Assembly (NCBI GenBank): GCA_949130485.1
Contig: OX422189.1
Coordinates: forward strand, 8,499,220 to 8,563,219
Origin: Agelas oroides
Lineage: Eukaryota > Porifera > Demospongiae > Agelasida > Agelasidae
Direction: 5' to 3'
DNA: 64,000 nucleotides
The notes beneath the pieces were generated by a model. The model worked only from the letters and a program-made list of their open reading frames with translations. It did not search any database and was not told the origin of the DNA. Positions within the stretch are counted from its first letter, which is position 1, and the number at the start of each line of letters is the position of its first letter. This document shows positions 1-11,702 of this stretch, piece by piece. The position numbers and the translations under genes are program-made.

Positions 1-3000
1 AGGTGGAGAAAGGAGACTACACTCTGAAACTGCAGGTGAGTTAGTTACCAGGATGCTGGTGTTTTCGATAAGGGAAGGGAAGACAGGGATTACAACTGAT
101 GAAATGTACATGCACATGCGAAATTGTGTTAGCCACATTAGTACGCAGTGCATGCGCCACACCATTGTGAATCGTGAAAATTACATTCGGCAAAATAATT
201 TTGTGCAGCCAATTTTTCAGGCTTTTGCAAAATATTAACACTGAAAAATTTCAACAAATACGGTATAACTGTTGTCTTGTGTGTTTATTTGTTATCTGGA
301 GTCATTGGGGCGAACCTGAGCGAACCCCACACTAGCGACACTGCATTGCTCAGGCTCACCCCATGATGATAAATCATCTCACTAGTTATGTTGCGGTGTG
401 TGTTACTATCGTTCCTGCAGGTTCGTCACCAGAAGAAACAGCAACTAGAGTCACTCAAAGACATGCCCATGTTACTAGAGTTCAAACTGGGTTCTTTCAT
501 CTCCCTTGAAGCTGTTGGCAGCCGAACAGACGCTTTGTGTAGTGGGCCAAAGTTCTCCAGTAAGACCATCAGACCTGGTAAACCAGCTCTCATCTTCATC
601 AATGCTCTCAGCGATGAAAAGTGAGTGTGTGTGTGTGGAAGGTAGGAGGAATTGTGGGCAGAGGAGATGTAGAGAAGCTAGGAAATTTTGAGTGTGAATG
701 GGAGGAGGAAGGGAAGGGGGAATGGGGGGAGGAGCTAGAAAGAAGTGGGATATGTAGGTCTTGTGCAGGAGTTTAATCTACATATATGAGAATGAAATTA
801 ACCAGCCGTAAGAAGATTCAAAATTACTTTCCTTCCCTCCGTCTTTCCTTTCTTTCTCTCTTCCTTGCTCCTTTCTCCCTCCTTTTCCTCCTCTCTCCTC
901 CCTCCCTTCCTCCCCCCTCCCCTCCCCCCCTCCTTTTCCCTCCTTCCTTCTTGCCCTTCAGACTCCCAAAGCAGTGTACACAGGGTGACATGTTGGTGGG
1001 AAAGTTCACTCTCAGCAAGGCAGACAATGTCAAAAGGAAGGTGGGTGTGCCCCATTCCAGTACAGTCTGGGAATGAGACTTGTCTTGCAGTTTATGCAGT
1101 GCTCCTTAATATTGTACACATGCATGCACACACACGCACACACACACACACACGCGCACGCACACACACTTCACCAGGTGAGCTATCCTCTGCGGTACAT
1201 TGTTGGACCAAAGGTTGGTAAAGTCAACAAACCAGCAGCAACAGCATCAGGAGCAGGAGGAGGAGGAGGGGGAGGAGGGGGAGGAGGAGGGGGTGGAGGG
1301 GGAGCAGGAGGAGGAGGAGGAAGGGGAGGAGGGGGAGCAGGAGGGGAAGGAGGAGAGGGAGGAGGAAAGCAGGCAGGACAGCAACTGACCCAGGAGGAGG
1401 AGTACAAGAAGGCATTGAAGGAGTTCAAACTACAGTGGATGAAGTGAGTCACCACCACACCCTCACCTCCACCATACCCTCCCCTCCACACACCACACCC
1501 TCTCCTCACTTTCCCACATCCTCACCTTCACACACACTCACCTCCCTACAGATCTGGTTTCCTGCAGGATAGTGAACTTGAGTCAGATTACGGAGATGAG
1601 CTGGAGTTTCTCATATCTCGTCTCAGACAGGCAGAGGGAAAGAAGGAGGTGAGTGGGTTGGAGAAGTACGGGTCACTCAGGGTCCCCAGCTGCTGGTTCA
1701 TTGTGATGTCATTATGTTCTAGGCACTGCATTGCTATCTACCACAGCAATAACAACACTGCATGAAGCTGAAACAGCTGTAGTAGTTACATTCATCCAGG
1801 CATTCATTTCAATGTTCACCATTTTCAATATTCACCATCTTTCCTCTCTTCCTTGCTCTCATCCACACAGTCAAAGTACAGTGATGTGGAGGAACTAGTG
1901 TCCAAGATACTAGCCAAGGTACATGCACAGCCCTACCAGCCTCGTTCCCTGGCTGTTCCACCTCCGTCCCGGGAATGAGACTGTTCCGCGCCTCCCTCCC
2001 AGGAATGAGGCTGTCCGTGCCTCCCTCCTGGGAATGAGGCTTTTCCGCGCCTCCCTCCCGGGAATGAGGCTTTTCCGCGCCTCCCTCCCGGGAATGAGGC
2101 TGTTCCGTGCCTCCCTCCCGGGAATGAGGCTGTTCCGTGCCTCCCTCCCGGGAATGAGGCTGTTCCGTGCCTCCCTCCCGGGAATGAGGCTGTTCCGTGC
2201 CTCCCTCCCGGGAATGAGGCTGTTCCGTGCCTCCCTCCCGGGAATGAGGCTGTTCCACGCCTCCCTCCTGGGAATGAGGCTACATACACAAAATGTTGTG
2301 GTGTGCATTTTCAGCAAACTTAAACTGTTTACTTACCATGGTTGAATGGAGCTATGATGGTAGTTACATGACAGTTTCAGTATATACACTGGTACATGTA
2401 CTTTATACCAACATGAGATTATGGCATGAGACTGCAAAGCTGAGCAAACATACTAATGCAGTCACATGGTGGAGAGAGTTGCATGTGAGAGATTGTGGAG
2501 TTGAGGACTTTTGTCGACTGTTCTGATTAGCCTTATGATATCCTTTTCTGTCTCCAGCTGGACGTTGTGAAGATCCTTGCTCACACTGGTACCAAGACCA
2601 ACCTCGCTAGTGACAGCACCAGCAATGCAAGGTCTGTGCATGTGTATTATCAACAAACTGAATGTGTGACCAATGTGTTGTCAGTGTTGAGTGGATCGTT
2701 TTGGCTATCAGGGTAATGGTATCATTTTCAGGTGACCAACAAATCAGGCCTAGGAATAGGAGAAGGAATGAGGGCTAAGAATGAGACCTGGTTCAATAAT
2801 TGCCCTGGAGTCAAACTTTCTGGTTCCATTGGATTTTCTATTGTGCTTGTGCAAGTGTGTGTGTGTACACGTGTGTTTACTGAGTCCATGACGATTGGTG
2901 TATGTGGTTTCTCTTCCCTGCAGTGAGATGGAGAAAGCAAAAGCCACACTGATAGAGTGCCTGCTACTAGAGGTCAGTGAAAACAATTGCTAGGTTGCTA

Positions 3001-3873
3001 TGGTGATGATGTAAGAGAAGTAAGAGACTTGAGTTGTGAGGTGTGGCCGGGTTATGCACATTTATCAAACGTTATGCCTTGTGTGCTATCTATTGAATGG
3101 AAAGAGAAAGATCAGTCTCAGAAGGTGACTCTACTATTGTTCCGTCCTCCTCCCCCCTAGGGTTCTCTTCTCTGTCGTGATGATTCCCCTCTTGCTCGGT
3201 TGAGTGAGGTTTATGTGGAACTACATAAACTACTGGATCAGAAAGATGGCAAGGTGTGTGTGTGTGTGTGTGTGTGTGTGCATGCGTGCTTCTATCAAGT
3301 GGTGATTCCACAACATTCATAATTTGGAGATCAGTCACTAACTGCCTGTGTATGTGACATTGTTCCAGCTACGGACTTTCAGAATGAAGTTTGCTGAGGC
3401 CCATGGTCATTTTGCCACAGCTGCCAAGCTACTGGAGGAGGAGATAGGGGAGAAGGGAGCATCACGAGCTCAGGAGACACAGATCATCAAGGTGGTGGGT
3501 GGGTGGGGGGGGGGGGGGGGGGGAATGGGAGGGAGTGGGAAAGGGGAGGGAGAGGGAGACAGAGAGGGAGAGAGAGAGAGGCAGAGGGAAAAGGAGGTAG
3601 AGGAAGAGGGAAAGATAGCGAGAGGACAAACAGGAAGGAGAGGGGGAGGGAAATGGAGGGAGGATGAGAATGAGGGAGGAGAGGACAGAGAAAGGGAGTT
3701 GGTGGAAGGAGGGGAGTGTCTCATAGGAGATACAATTGCTTGTGATCTACATCTCTGCTCACACACACCTCCCTCCTAAACAGTACTACCGTCAGCTTGG
3801 CTGGGAGCTATGTGCTGACTGCAGGGAGAAGTGGTTGCCACGGAAATACCCACAGAAATTCCAACTGTTCTAA
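1..3873 (+). CDS. TPP2: Tripeptidyl-peptidase II, C-terminal part (eleven exons, 5' end outside window)
   Basis: TPP2 is a very large cytosolic serine peptidase that trims tripeptides from peptide N termini downstream of the proteasome; the subtilisin-type catalytic domain would lie upstream of the window. Eleven coding exons join with consistent phases and GT-AG introns: 1-35, 421-620, 962-1040, 1178-1443, 1552-1648, 1871-1918, 2558-2631, 2924-2972, 3161-3253, 3369-3491 and 3784-3873, ending in TAA. They give about 383 residues. Recognisable TPP2 stretches in order are KGDYTLKLQ, VRHQKKQQLESLKDMP, GKFTLSKAD, EEYKKALKEFKLQWMK, LEFLISRLRQAEGKKE, a helical tail, and RQLGWELC near the C terminus. 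Exon 4 (1178-1443) carries a long glycine-rich run (about 1249-1370) where mammalian TPP2 has a charged linker. Several introns are full of simple repeats. Family assignment rests on remembered similarity to animal TPP2; exon limits are read from the sequence. Confidence 0.93.
839..950. repeat. Polypyrimidine tract in TPP2 intron
   Basis: A CT-rich low-complexity stretch fills most of the intron before the exon at 962 and runs into its splice acceptor. Reading frames across it are low-complexity artefacts. Confidence 0.9.
1117..1170. repeat. (CA)n microsatellite in TPP2 intron
   Basis: CA dinucleotides with a few CG interruptions lie directly before the acceptor of the exon at 1178. Confidence 0.9.
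1950..2280. repeat. 30-bp minisatellite inside a TPP2 intron
   Basis: About eleven head-to-tail copies of a 30-bp unit lie in the intron between the exons ending at 1918 and starting at 2558. The period is exactly 30, so alternate copies line up every 60 bases. Each unit contains GGGAATGAGGCT, a core that recurs in the small foldback elements elsewhere in the window. The central units are nearly identical and the edge units diverge. Reading frames through it in all directions are repeat artefacts. Confidence 0.95.
3254..3281. repeat. (GT)n microsatellite at a TPP2 splice donor
   Basis: A pure GT run begins at the donor site of the exon ending at 3253, so the donor is embedded in the microsatellite. 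Confidence 0.9.
3492..3710. repeat. G-rich/purine low-complexity intron
   Basis: The last TPP2 intron starts with a homopolymeric G run (about 3508-3524) followed by a long AG-rich tract. Confidence 0.85.
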
Positions 3874-5640
3874 TTATGCTAACATTATGGACCAGAAGCA
3901 TTTTACAAGTACACATAGTCATATACAAACCTGCAGGCAAAGAGCTAGGGATACCTCCATGATTATGAGAATACTATTTATTTTCTTTCATGAGATTTCC
4001 TGTGATTGGTGATCTGTAGATAGTGACCACTAGCAGAGCCATGACAGGGGTGGCAGGACTCTGATGTGGCCAGAGCTTTAGCTAGCATAAATCTAACAAT
4101 ATTATCATGAGTATTAGAGGAGAGTGCAGTTAAAGACGGTAATCCTGTGATCTGGTTCTTAAACTCAGTGTTTTTCACAGTACATTCACTACTATTATAG
4201 ATCATCACTGCATGTTTTCACAATACTAGCTATGCACCACTATAATAGATCACGTGACTATCATGTTACTTTACAGCAGCGTATAGACATTGTAGTTTGG
4301 TGATAATAGTCCTTGCTATCAGTTCATGCAACATTCCTGGGATCTGACATGCCAAGCTTCTGGTTTGATGGAGCATGGGTGGCTGTCAACAGATAGGGGT
4401 ATACCATCTGAAATTAGTTGTGCACCAATGTAGCATACTGTATTTGTGTGCATGTGTGTGCATGCATGTATATGCATATGCATGTGTGTGTGTTTTGTTT
4501 GTATGCATATGTGTATACGTGTGTGTGTTGTGTGTTAGTTTTTCAGAGTGTATACATTTTGGTGTGTGCATGCAGGTGTGTGTATGCTTGCATCAAGTTT
4601 TAACAAATGTATGCGTCTGTGTACATGTGTGTGCATGTGTGTGAGTGAGATGGTGGAAGAGGAAATTGAGGGTATGCTATATTAGTGAGTGCTAAATTTC
4701 CTCCATGCATTTTCCTCTCTCCCTTAACGCTGCTGTTATCAGCTCTCAAGGTGCAGGGCATTCCCTATAACCCTGTTCATTCAGGTTAACTAGCTCACAC
4801 TGTTCCTGCTACAACAGTGATGTCCGCATGTACAGTAAATTCAGCTCAACTAGCTACTATATAGTGCACAAACTTTGGGGGATACATATTCTATTGAAAC
4901 CGATTCTGCCAGCACCACTATCATCATAGTTGTGCACGCACATACATGTATATGCACATAAGCATGAACACAACAGACTGATTTGTAAGTTGTAGCTGAA
5001 GGTATACTTTACCTGGAAGAAAACACAGCTCAGAGCAGCCACAATGGTTCCATGACAATTATTGGGGAGCATGCATTGAAGCTGAGTAATACCAAGTATC
5101 ACCATGATGCAATGCTTTACTGGAAAATATCACACGTTGTTGCCATCTGTATTGTTACAAGTGTGCAACACCAGTAAATACATTTTGCAACAAACATGTG
5201 ATATTCTTTCTGGTAGCTATAGCTTTGTACCATGGTGATGATGATTATATTATCTGACCCCCCAATTTTATTGCAAATTTGGATGTAGAGCATGTGACGT
5301 GTAGCACTGATACAGATTGTCACATAACAAAATGTGACTTTTTTTTATCAACTGTAGCTACATATGGTACCCCTTTCCCATTGACTTCTGTACATTTGTG
5401 TGAGTTGGACATGAGTATGTAAATAGAATCTCCCTTCTGCTTCATAACCAAAACCTTGACGTGCAGAGGCAATTGCTTAGCAGCTTGTACATTCTAACGT
5501 GGAAGTACCACCTCTTCCAGTATAATGATTGAGGTACCAGTATTACCCACCTTTACCCACCTTACTATACTGTTGACACAACTACATTATCAGTTCACCT
5601 TTGGACTTGCAAAGGCTGCAATCAGATCAGTTGTGTTGCC
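3874..5640. other. Intergenic, TPP2 to collagen-like gene 1
   Basis: No convincing gene. A TG/CATG-rich tract occupies about 4440-4645. From about 5040 to 5650 the sequence resembles the stretch upstream of collagen copy 2 (about 18800-19290), so it is probably the 5' flank of the collagen-like gene, kept through duplication. Confidence 0.7.
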
Positions 5641-5652
5641 TGCTAGACAGAG

Positions 5653-7290
5653 ATGGATACAAAAGACATTGTTGTGTTTTTCGTACTGTTGCTATGTTAT
5701 AGTCTGATTCTGATCAAGTGTGTTGGGAATGAGCTGTCAAAAGTAGCCAGGGAGCTGGCAGATACACAAAATGAGCTGCTACGTAAGCTTCCAGGAGAGC
5801 TGCTGGCCAAAGGTCAACTCAAGCGAAATGTGCGACAAGCTGATGAAGACACTGTCATGCTTTCTGCTACAGAAATTCTGAGCAATGCCCTGACTGAGAT
5901 CATTGAAATGAAATTGGTATCCTACATGGACTGTAACAAGAATGAGTTGAATTACACAAAATGCACCCTCAAGCCTGGACCCAAGGGAGAACCAGGTGAC
6001 ACTGGACCACCTGGACCACAAGGAATAGCTGGGCAAAGAGGACCAGTTGGACCGAAAGGACTTCAGGGACCAGTGGGGCGTCCTGGTAAGAAAGGTACAA
6101 AGGGAGAGCTGGGAGACATTGGCCTTAAAGGTGAACGAGGCATCCAAGGCATGAGGGGAAATGTAGGCTACCCAGGCTACAAGGGTGAGAAAGGACAGCA
6201 AGGTGTGGTTGGTCCTCCAGGCCCATCTGGCCCAGAGGGTCCTCCAGGGATACAAGGTAAAGATGGATCAAAGGGGGAACAAGGAGTAGTTGGAGCTAAA
6301 GGTGACATGGGAGAGAGAGGCCTCAAGGGTGATATGGGACCTCCAGGTCCACGAGGAGAAACTGGTGAAAATGGAGACATGTGACAAAAAGGTGAACCAG
6401 GAACGAAAGGTGTGAAGGGAATCATTGGCTACACAGGCTTCAAGGGTGAGAAAGGACAGAAAGGAGTAGCTGGTCCAGTTGGACCACCTGGTTTGCCTGC
6501 AACTGTGCCCACCACTGCACCTGCCACCACTGCACCTGCCACCACTGCACCTGCCACCACTGCACCTCCCACCACTGCTCCCACATCTTATACACCTATA
6601 CAGTGTGGAGGTGGGCAATGGAGGAGAGTTGTCTTCCTCAACATGACAAATACCAGCCATGTCTGTCCTGCAGGGCTTAACCTCACGACATATTCAAGGA
6701 GGACATGTGGACGAGCTAGCTCTAGTTATTATAGTTGTTCATCCACTACATTCAGTGTGGGTGACTCTCAATACAGCAGAGTGTGTGGCAGGGCACTGGC
6801 TTACCGGTGGGGTTATAACTATGCTTTTTATGGATACCATTACGGAGGCCATGGTATTGATGGTCAGTATGTGGATGGTTTGTCCCTGACTCATGGAGCT
6901 CCTGGTTCACGCCACCACATCTGGACATTTGCTAGTGGCTTGTTCACTGGAAGTCATAGCAGTAACCACCGAAGATTTCGATGTCCGTGTAATAATGACA
7001 ACACCTACCGCTCACCTTCTTTTGTGGGCAATGACTATTTTTGTGAGAGTACCCGTCCAGAGAGTAATTGGGATGTGAACAGTCCATTTCGCTTCTATCC
7101 GAATGCTACACTCTGGGATGGCCAGGTTTGTGAGGGTGGTGGCACATGCTGCCAGTTCAACAATCCACCATGGTTCACAAAGAACGTAACCAATCCTACC
7201 ACAGATCAAATTGAGCTGCGACTGTGCTTGTATGAACGTGGTCGGGACTCTGATGTAGCACTTGAACTACTAGAACTGTATGTCCAGTAG
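5653..7290 (+). pseudogene. Membrane-anchored collagen-like gene, copy 1 (one in-frame TGA)
   Basis: The frame from ATG 5653 to TAG 7288-7290 (546 codons) is open except for TGA at 6382-6384. In order: an N-terminal hydrophobic segment of about 16 residues (signal anchor or signal peptide), a polar helical stretch with KRNVRQ that resembles a basic cleavage site, a collagen triple-helix region of Gly-X-Y triplets (about residues 107-280), a PATTA repeat linker, and a C-terminal domain of about 230 residues. That domain is rich in cysteine and aromatic residues (HGAPGSRHHIWTF, SFVGNDYFCES, CCQFNNPPWF, ELLELYVQ), a type I associate with sponge and cnidarian extracellular proteins. The TGA falls on a triplet glycine; copy 3 has GGA at the same place. 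No intron is seen. It could be a recent pseudogene, a segregating null allele or a sequencing error. Confidence 0.75.
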
Positions 7291-7619
7291 CTCCACTAAC
7301 AACTTCTCTATCGATGATGTTTGTTAGAGTTAAAACATTTCAGACCAAGTGTAATCTTGATTGTTGTGTGCTTGTACGTACGAGCATAATGTGTGCACAA
7401 TCACTGTTTAGCCTGCATGCACATGTGTGAAGTGGTGTCAACTAATTGGTTTTGTTTGTTTGTGGTCATGCACTGTACAGTGCAGTGCAACAAACTGCTG
7501 TAATGCAAGTCTCTAGACCCCATTTCCTATTGTGGAATAGGGTGTTGCCACGTGAAACCAGCAGATGACAAATAATGGTGCAATGTCTTTAAGATTGTGA
7601 TATGTAACATCACATGAAA

Positions 7620-8084
7620 TTACAATAAAGCTGTACAGAGAAAGACCATTGCAGGATTCGTCTTTCTCTTAGTCTCTTCTAATGGCGGGGAACAATGGTT
7701 CTTGAAATGTGAAACCCTTGTTGGTGCATCCTTCTCTTGTCTGTTCTCCGGTCCTAGTATTCCACATGCCACCTCAACTGCCTTTCTTTGGTTGCCATTA
7801 TTGCAGTATGTGACATCCTTTGCATGAAGCAATCTGATTGGAGCACCAACATTGTGGTGCTTGATGATAGCAACACAACTGACAGTGGCACATCCAGCGC
7901 TGAGGACATTTTGCATTTTTCCCCTTTGATTTCCAGCAGTCAGGAAACACTCTTGTTGCATCTCAACAAATGACAATGACAATACTGTCAGTTTGTTGTT
8001 ATGTGATACTGCATTTGTCGTGTCTAAACAGACAACAAACGCCCCGAAAAGCAACAGTTGCCACTTTGCCTTCGTGTACATGTG
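7620..8084 (-). CDS. Hypothetical small secreted cysteine-containing protein
   Basis: The open frame on the minus strand reads from ATG 8084 (or 8117) to a stop at 7620-7622, 154 or 165 residues. It begins with a few charged residues and a hydrophobic run (LLLFGAFVV) ending in TTNA, which looks like a signal peptide. Scattered cysteines and a C-terminal basic stretch (KRK) follow. I do not recognise the family; a CNN near the middle faintly recalls Ly6-type ends, but the cysteine spacing does not settle it. It overlaps the likely 3' UTR end of the collagen gene on the other strand. It may be a chance frame or one exon of a longer gene. Confidence 0.25.
   Translation of the reverse strand, partial: HMYTKAKWQLLLFGAFVVCLDTTNAVSHNNKLTVLSLSFVEMQQECFLTAGNQRGKMQNVLSAGCATVSCVAIIKHHNVGAPIRLLHAKDVTYCNNGNQRKAVEVACGILGPENRQEKDAPTRVSHFKNHCSPPLEETKRKTNPAMVFLCTALL
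7625..7630 (+). terminator. Candidate polyadenylation signal for collagen copy 1
   Basis: AATAAA lies about 335 bp after the stop codon. It is the first canonical hexamer I see downstream. Confidence 0.45.
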
Positions 8085-8244
8085 CTTGATAAATGTCACA
8101 TGAATACATGGACACACCCATCATAGTGAATTATTTACCAAAACAGTAATTTTGGTTGCCATGTGGTATTATGCTTCTTGAAGAGAAACAGAGAAGCTAT
8201 CACCTGCATGATAACTAACTTTAGCTAGGCCACATACACTAAAT

Positions 8245-9570
8245 TAAGTGTTGTTGCATGGATGACTCACAGTGGGGGTTCTCTGCAGGGAAATCAACTG
8301 TTACAGCCTTATTGACAATTACTCATGAATGGTTCCAGCGACTTGAGGAAGGGAAGGAGATCTGTGCAGTATTTATTGATTTCAAAATGGCCTTTGACAG
8401 CATCCCACACAGGCTATTGATAACTAAACTGCAGCAGATGGGCGTCCCCTATATACCATTTGTTGGTCTGGATTTCCAGCTATTTAACTAACAGATCTCA
8501 GAAGGTTGTAGTCAACGGCGCTACATCTGAAAGTATGCCTGTACTATCAGGAGTCCCACAAGGGTCAGTCCTTGGCCCTCTCCTCTTTCTTATATATATC
8601 GATGGCATTACTTCTATCCCGATCTCAAGCTACACCAAAATTGTTTTGTATGCAGACGATTTTCTGCTATTTCGCCCGATTTCTCAGCAGGAGGATTTTA
8701 CCACTCTTCAGACGGACATCATGGGCAATTGAACATTCACCTAACCTTCAACACATCAAAATGTAGCTATATGATGCTATCTAGGAAGAGATTTCCAACC
8801 ACCCCACTTCATCCACTAATGCTGAATGGTTTGCACCTCAACGAAGTGGAATATCTTGGTGTACTTCTCTCCTCTGATCTCTCCTGGACCCCACACATTA
8901 CGTCAGTGTGTTCCAAAGCTAAACAAATTCTAGGGCTGATGTACAGGAGATTCTACAATCACACAGAAGGTGACACACTCAAGCCACTTTATCTGTCACT
9001 TATTAGACCTCATTTGGAGTATGCATGCTCAGTATGGGACCCTCACACAATGAAAGATAAAGTGCTCCTCGAGGATGTCCAAAAATTTGCATTTCGGATG
9101 GCCACCAAACAATGGGACTCGGGATATCAGGAACTCCTTAACATTATGAATGTCCATCTCTTGCTGACCGCAGACTCCAGCTTAAGCTCTACAAGATTGT
9201 TTATGGTATGTACTACTTCCCCTCAGATATTCTCTGTCCTCGTACTAATTATAGTCTCAGAACTAATCACTCCCTTGTAATTGATCAACCTTATATATAT
9301 ATGCTCGCACAAATGCTTACTTCTACTCCTTTGTACCACACACAATTTCTACATGGAATTCACTGCACCAAACTGCTCCATCTGTTGCTGCTTTTAAATA
9401 CTACTTTAATTAAGTTATGCTTATTTATTGCCACTCCACCCACATCCTAATCTAGTTTGTAATAGGTGCACACTCAATTAGCTCATGCTATTGTGTATCC
9501 TTTGCTCAGCATAAATGTTTCATAGACAAAAACAAAAACAAAAAAAAAAAACACACACAAAAAAACTAAC
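8245..9570 (+). mobile_element. 5'-truncated CR1/Jockey-like LINE (reverse transcriptase remnant)
   Basis: Three adjoining frames encode a broken non-LTR reverse transcriptase. Motif A region is FIDFKMAFDSIPH (about 8370-8410), motif B region SGVPQGSVLGPLLFLIYI (about 8550-8600) and motif C YADD (about 8650). The thumb region contains YLGVLLSSDLSWTPHI and LIRPHLEYACSVWDP. At least two frameshifts separate the pieces. The endonuclease and the start of the RT domain are missing, and the element ends in an A-rich tail (about 9528-9570), as expected for 5'-truncated LINE insertion. Same clade as the element at 12.0-14.1 kb. Inactive. Confidence 0.88.
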
Positions 9571-10093
9571 TTTAATTTTAACTGATGCATGCTTTTATTG
9601 CTGACAGGAAAATGGTACGGACAGTGAAAGGTTGAAGACTCCCAAAACTGACTAATTGCTAACAGTTTAAGAAGGCAAAGAAGTCTATCAGCTTGGATTC
9701 CAGGTTTGTCGACCTTGGAAATCCAGGGTGGATAATCAGCATTACTGACCTGGAAGAGGCTCGCGTTCCTTTAATTTGCCCCTGGAGAATTGCTTTGGTT
9801 GCATTGTTATGGCAAAGATGTCAGGAATGTTGCTAAATAGGTCTTCTGAAAGAGGAGACTGATTTAACTAAAGAGGAAGCTTCTCAATGGCTTGAAGGAA
9901 ACCTATTTGGAAGCATTCCTTAAAATTATGTGTAATCCAAGCAGGTTTCAATTGTATTCGGACTAAAGTAAATTTTCACTGTACACATATTATAATTAGC
10001 ACAGCGAAAGTCAATGCGAAACTGTATCGAGTGGGGGCTTGCTGTTGGAGAGTTGTCTGATTGCATTCCCAATTTCTGAACTGAGTATCGAAA
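9571..10093. other. Intergenic with a shared repeat fragment
   Basis: No gene seen. About 9675-9716 matches 23693-23734 (contains TCAGCTTGGATTCCAGGTTT), marking a dispersed repeat. The last part is presumably the 5' region of the PLAC8-like gene. Confidence 0.6.
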
Positions 10094-10619
10094 ATGGCTA
10101 ACGAGTGGAGCAACGGACTGTTTTCGTGCTTCGGGGACTGCTCAACATGTAAGACGCACGCCCACTTCAGCCACAGCAGCAGCTCATAATTGTATACTTT
10201 CTTCCGCAGGCATCCTCGCTTTTTTTTGTCCATGCTACGTGTTCGGTAAGAATGCAGAACAGCTGAACGAGAGCTGTGTTCTGTACGCCCTATCGCAGTT
10301 TGTGCCATTGCTGGACATATTCTGCCGTACGTCAGTGCGTGGGAAGATCCGAGAGAAGAAAAACATCAAAGGAAGTTTGCCTGAAGATCTAGTGTGCCAC
10401 TTATGGTGCCTCTCACCCTGTGCTCTGACGCAGGAAGCCAGGGTACATGCACACATACTATAGAACTTAGGAGCCTATCTTGCGATGACCTGGGTTTATT
10501 AGTAACACAGACCTATGTTAGTACTATCTATGCTAGTAAACGCCCATACTTTGTTTTGTTCTCCCCACCCCACGCAGGAGTTACAAGCTCCAGGAGGTCA
10601 AGGCATGGCTCGCGAATAA
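10094..10619 (+). CDS. PLAC8/cornifelin-family small cysteine-rich protein (three exons)
   Basis: Three exons give about 109 residues: 10094-10148, 10210-10442 and 10578-10619, with GT-AG introns of 61 and 135 bp and compatible phases. The protein starts MANEWSNGLFSCFGDC and continues with the family hallmark CPCYVFGKNAEQL, then a hydrophobic stretch, a basic segment (RGKIREKKNIKG) and CALTQEARELQ. This order is typical of PLAC8-domain proteins, small membrane-associated cysteine-rich proteins linked in other organisms to metal handling, organ size or cell differentiation. The C-terminal exon is short and glycine-rich and ends GMARE. An AATAAA overlaps the stop codon region (10615-10620). Family is clear from the motif; the function in this organism is unknown. 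Confidence 0.88.
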
Positions 10620-11084
10620 ATTGCAGCGGGCTGACAAGATAGAAAGTGTAATTGTTGTCTAACTTTATTTGCATGCAGTGTGGAGTTATAATCCTGTTTT
10701 AAGGCCTAGTATATACCGTTGTCTGGCCACACATAGTGGTAAATTGAGTTTTTGTAGTTACAAGCAAGAAGTGTAAAATTGTAGCTAAGCCCCATTGGCG
10801 TAGCTACACCACCAGGGTCAACATACGGGCCTAGGTGCAGGCCTGACTTGCGCAAGTGCCCGGATACTGAAATATATTATGCGGAAAATCTAGCTAAGGT
10901 CAAAGATTAAACTTTGATTTTCCATCCATACCATGGAGGGTCAGATAACAATAACAATAGTGCTAGCCATGTGGAGGATGTTAACTCGTTCTCATAACAA
11001 CCGCAAACATTGGGAGTATTGAAATGCCAGACTGTGAACTAGTAGAAGTATCCTCTGAAACTTGATGAATTGCGCCTCTTAAAT
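10620..11084. other. Intergenic, AT-rich
   Basis: No gene seen. At about 10795 a TTGGCGTAGCTACACCACC stretch resembles the terminus of the hAT-like repeat annotated at 24279, too diverged to call. Confidence 0.5.
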
Positions 11085-11306
11085 CTGCAAAAACAAAGTT
11101 GTTACGTTAGCAAAGTATTTGGTTACTACAATTACGTGACTATCCTTACTATAAAAATTTCATGAATGCAAGGGCTGGAAAAGGAGCTGATACTTGAGTA
11201 CATTTTACTAGCCTCCCACAAATTGTTTTACAAGCACCACATTCTTTGAATTAGCACAGTCATGCAAATAATTTGCTAAAGTAATTGCAATTGTGTTTTT
11301 ATAGTG
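11085..11306. mobile_element. Small MITE copy a (CTGYAAAAACA ends)
   Basis: About 220 bp with imperfect terminal inverted repeats: starts CTGCAAAAACAAAG and ends with the reverse complement of CTATAAAAACACAATTG. Homologous along its length to the copy at 11703-11947, sharing TATTTGGTTACTACA, TTTTACTAGCCTCCCACAAA and ACATTCTTTGAATTAG. Confidence 0.65.
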
Positions 11307-11370
11307 ATATATACATGTATATATGTGCTGACTCCAACCCCCATGTTGTGTGTATCGTGGAAACCTCGCT

Positions 11371-11700
11371 AGATGACTCTGTACAATGATGAACTCACTG
11401 TCTCCAATTATTGTCTTGTAAGATTAGACATGTTGGGGTATTGTTGTACATTAGAGATGATTTGTCACTTTCACAGGTCCTGAAAACCTTGCATGCATGA
11501 GTGGTGGCAGGTGGACTAAAAAGTGTACAAAGACAAAAACGGTTTCTGTTACCATTGTGCAAAGTAATTCCCAGCATTTCAAGGTTTTCAGGACCTGTGA
11601 AAGTGACAAATCATCTCTAATGTACAACAATACCCCAACATGTCTAATCTTACAAGACAATAATTGGAGACAGTGAGTTCATCATTGTACAGAGTCATCT
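11371..11700. repeat. Perfect 121-bp inverted repeat with 88-bp spacer
   Basis: Arms 11371-11491 and 11580-11700 are exact reverse complements by eye over all 121 positions. The transcript would fold into a long perfect hairpin. The palindrome sits between two direct copies of a small MITE. It could be a very recent foldback, an inverted duplication, a hairpin-RNA source or an assembly/template-switch artefact. Confidence 0.95.
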
Positions 11701-11702
11701 CA

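Noticed and set aside
1809-2345. Repeat-encoded frames in the 30-bp intronic array
   Set aside because: The array lies inside a TPP2 intron with good splice sites and is open in several frames on both strands.
1050-3290. CRISPR-like array or other spaced repeats
   Set aside because: Repeats here are contiguous microsatellites or minisatellites without unique spacers, in an intron-bearing animal gene.
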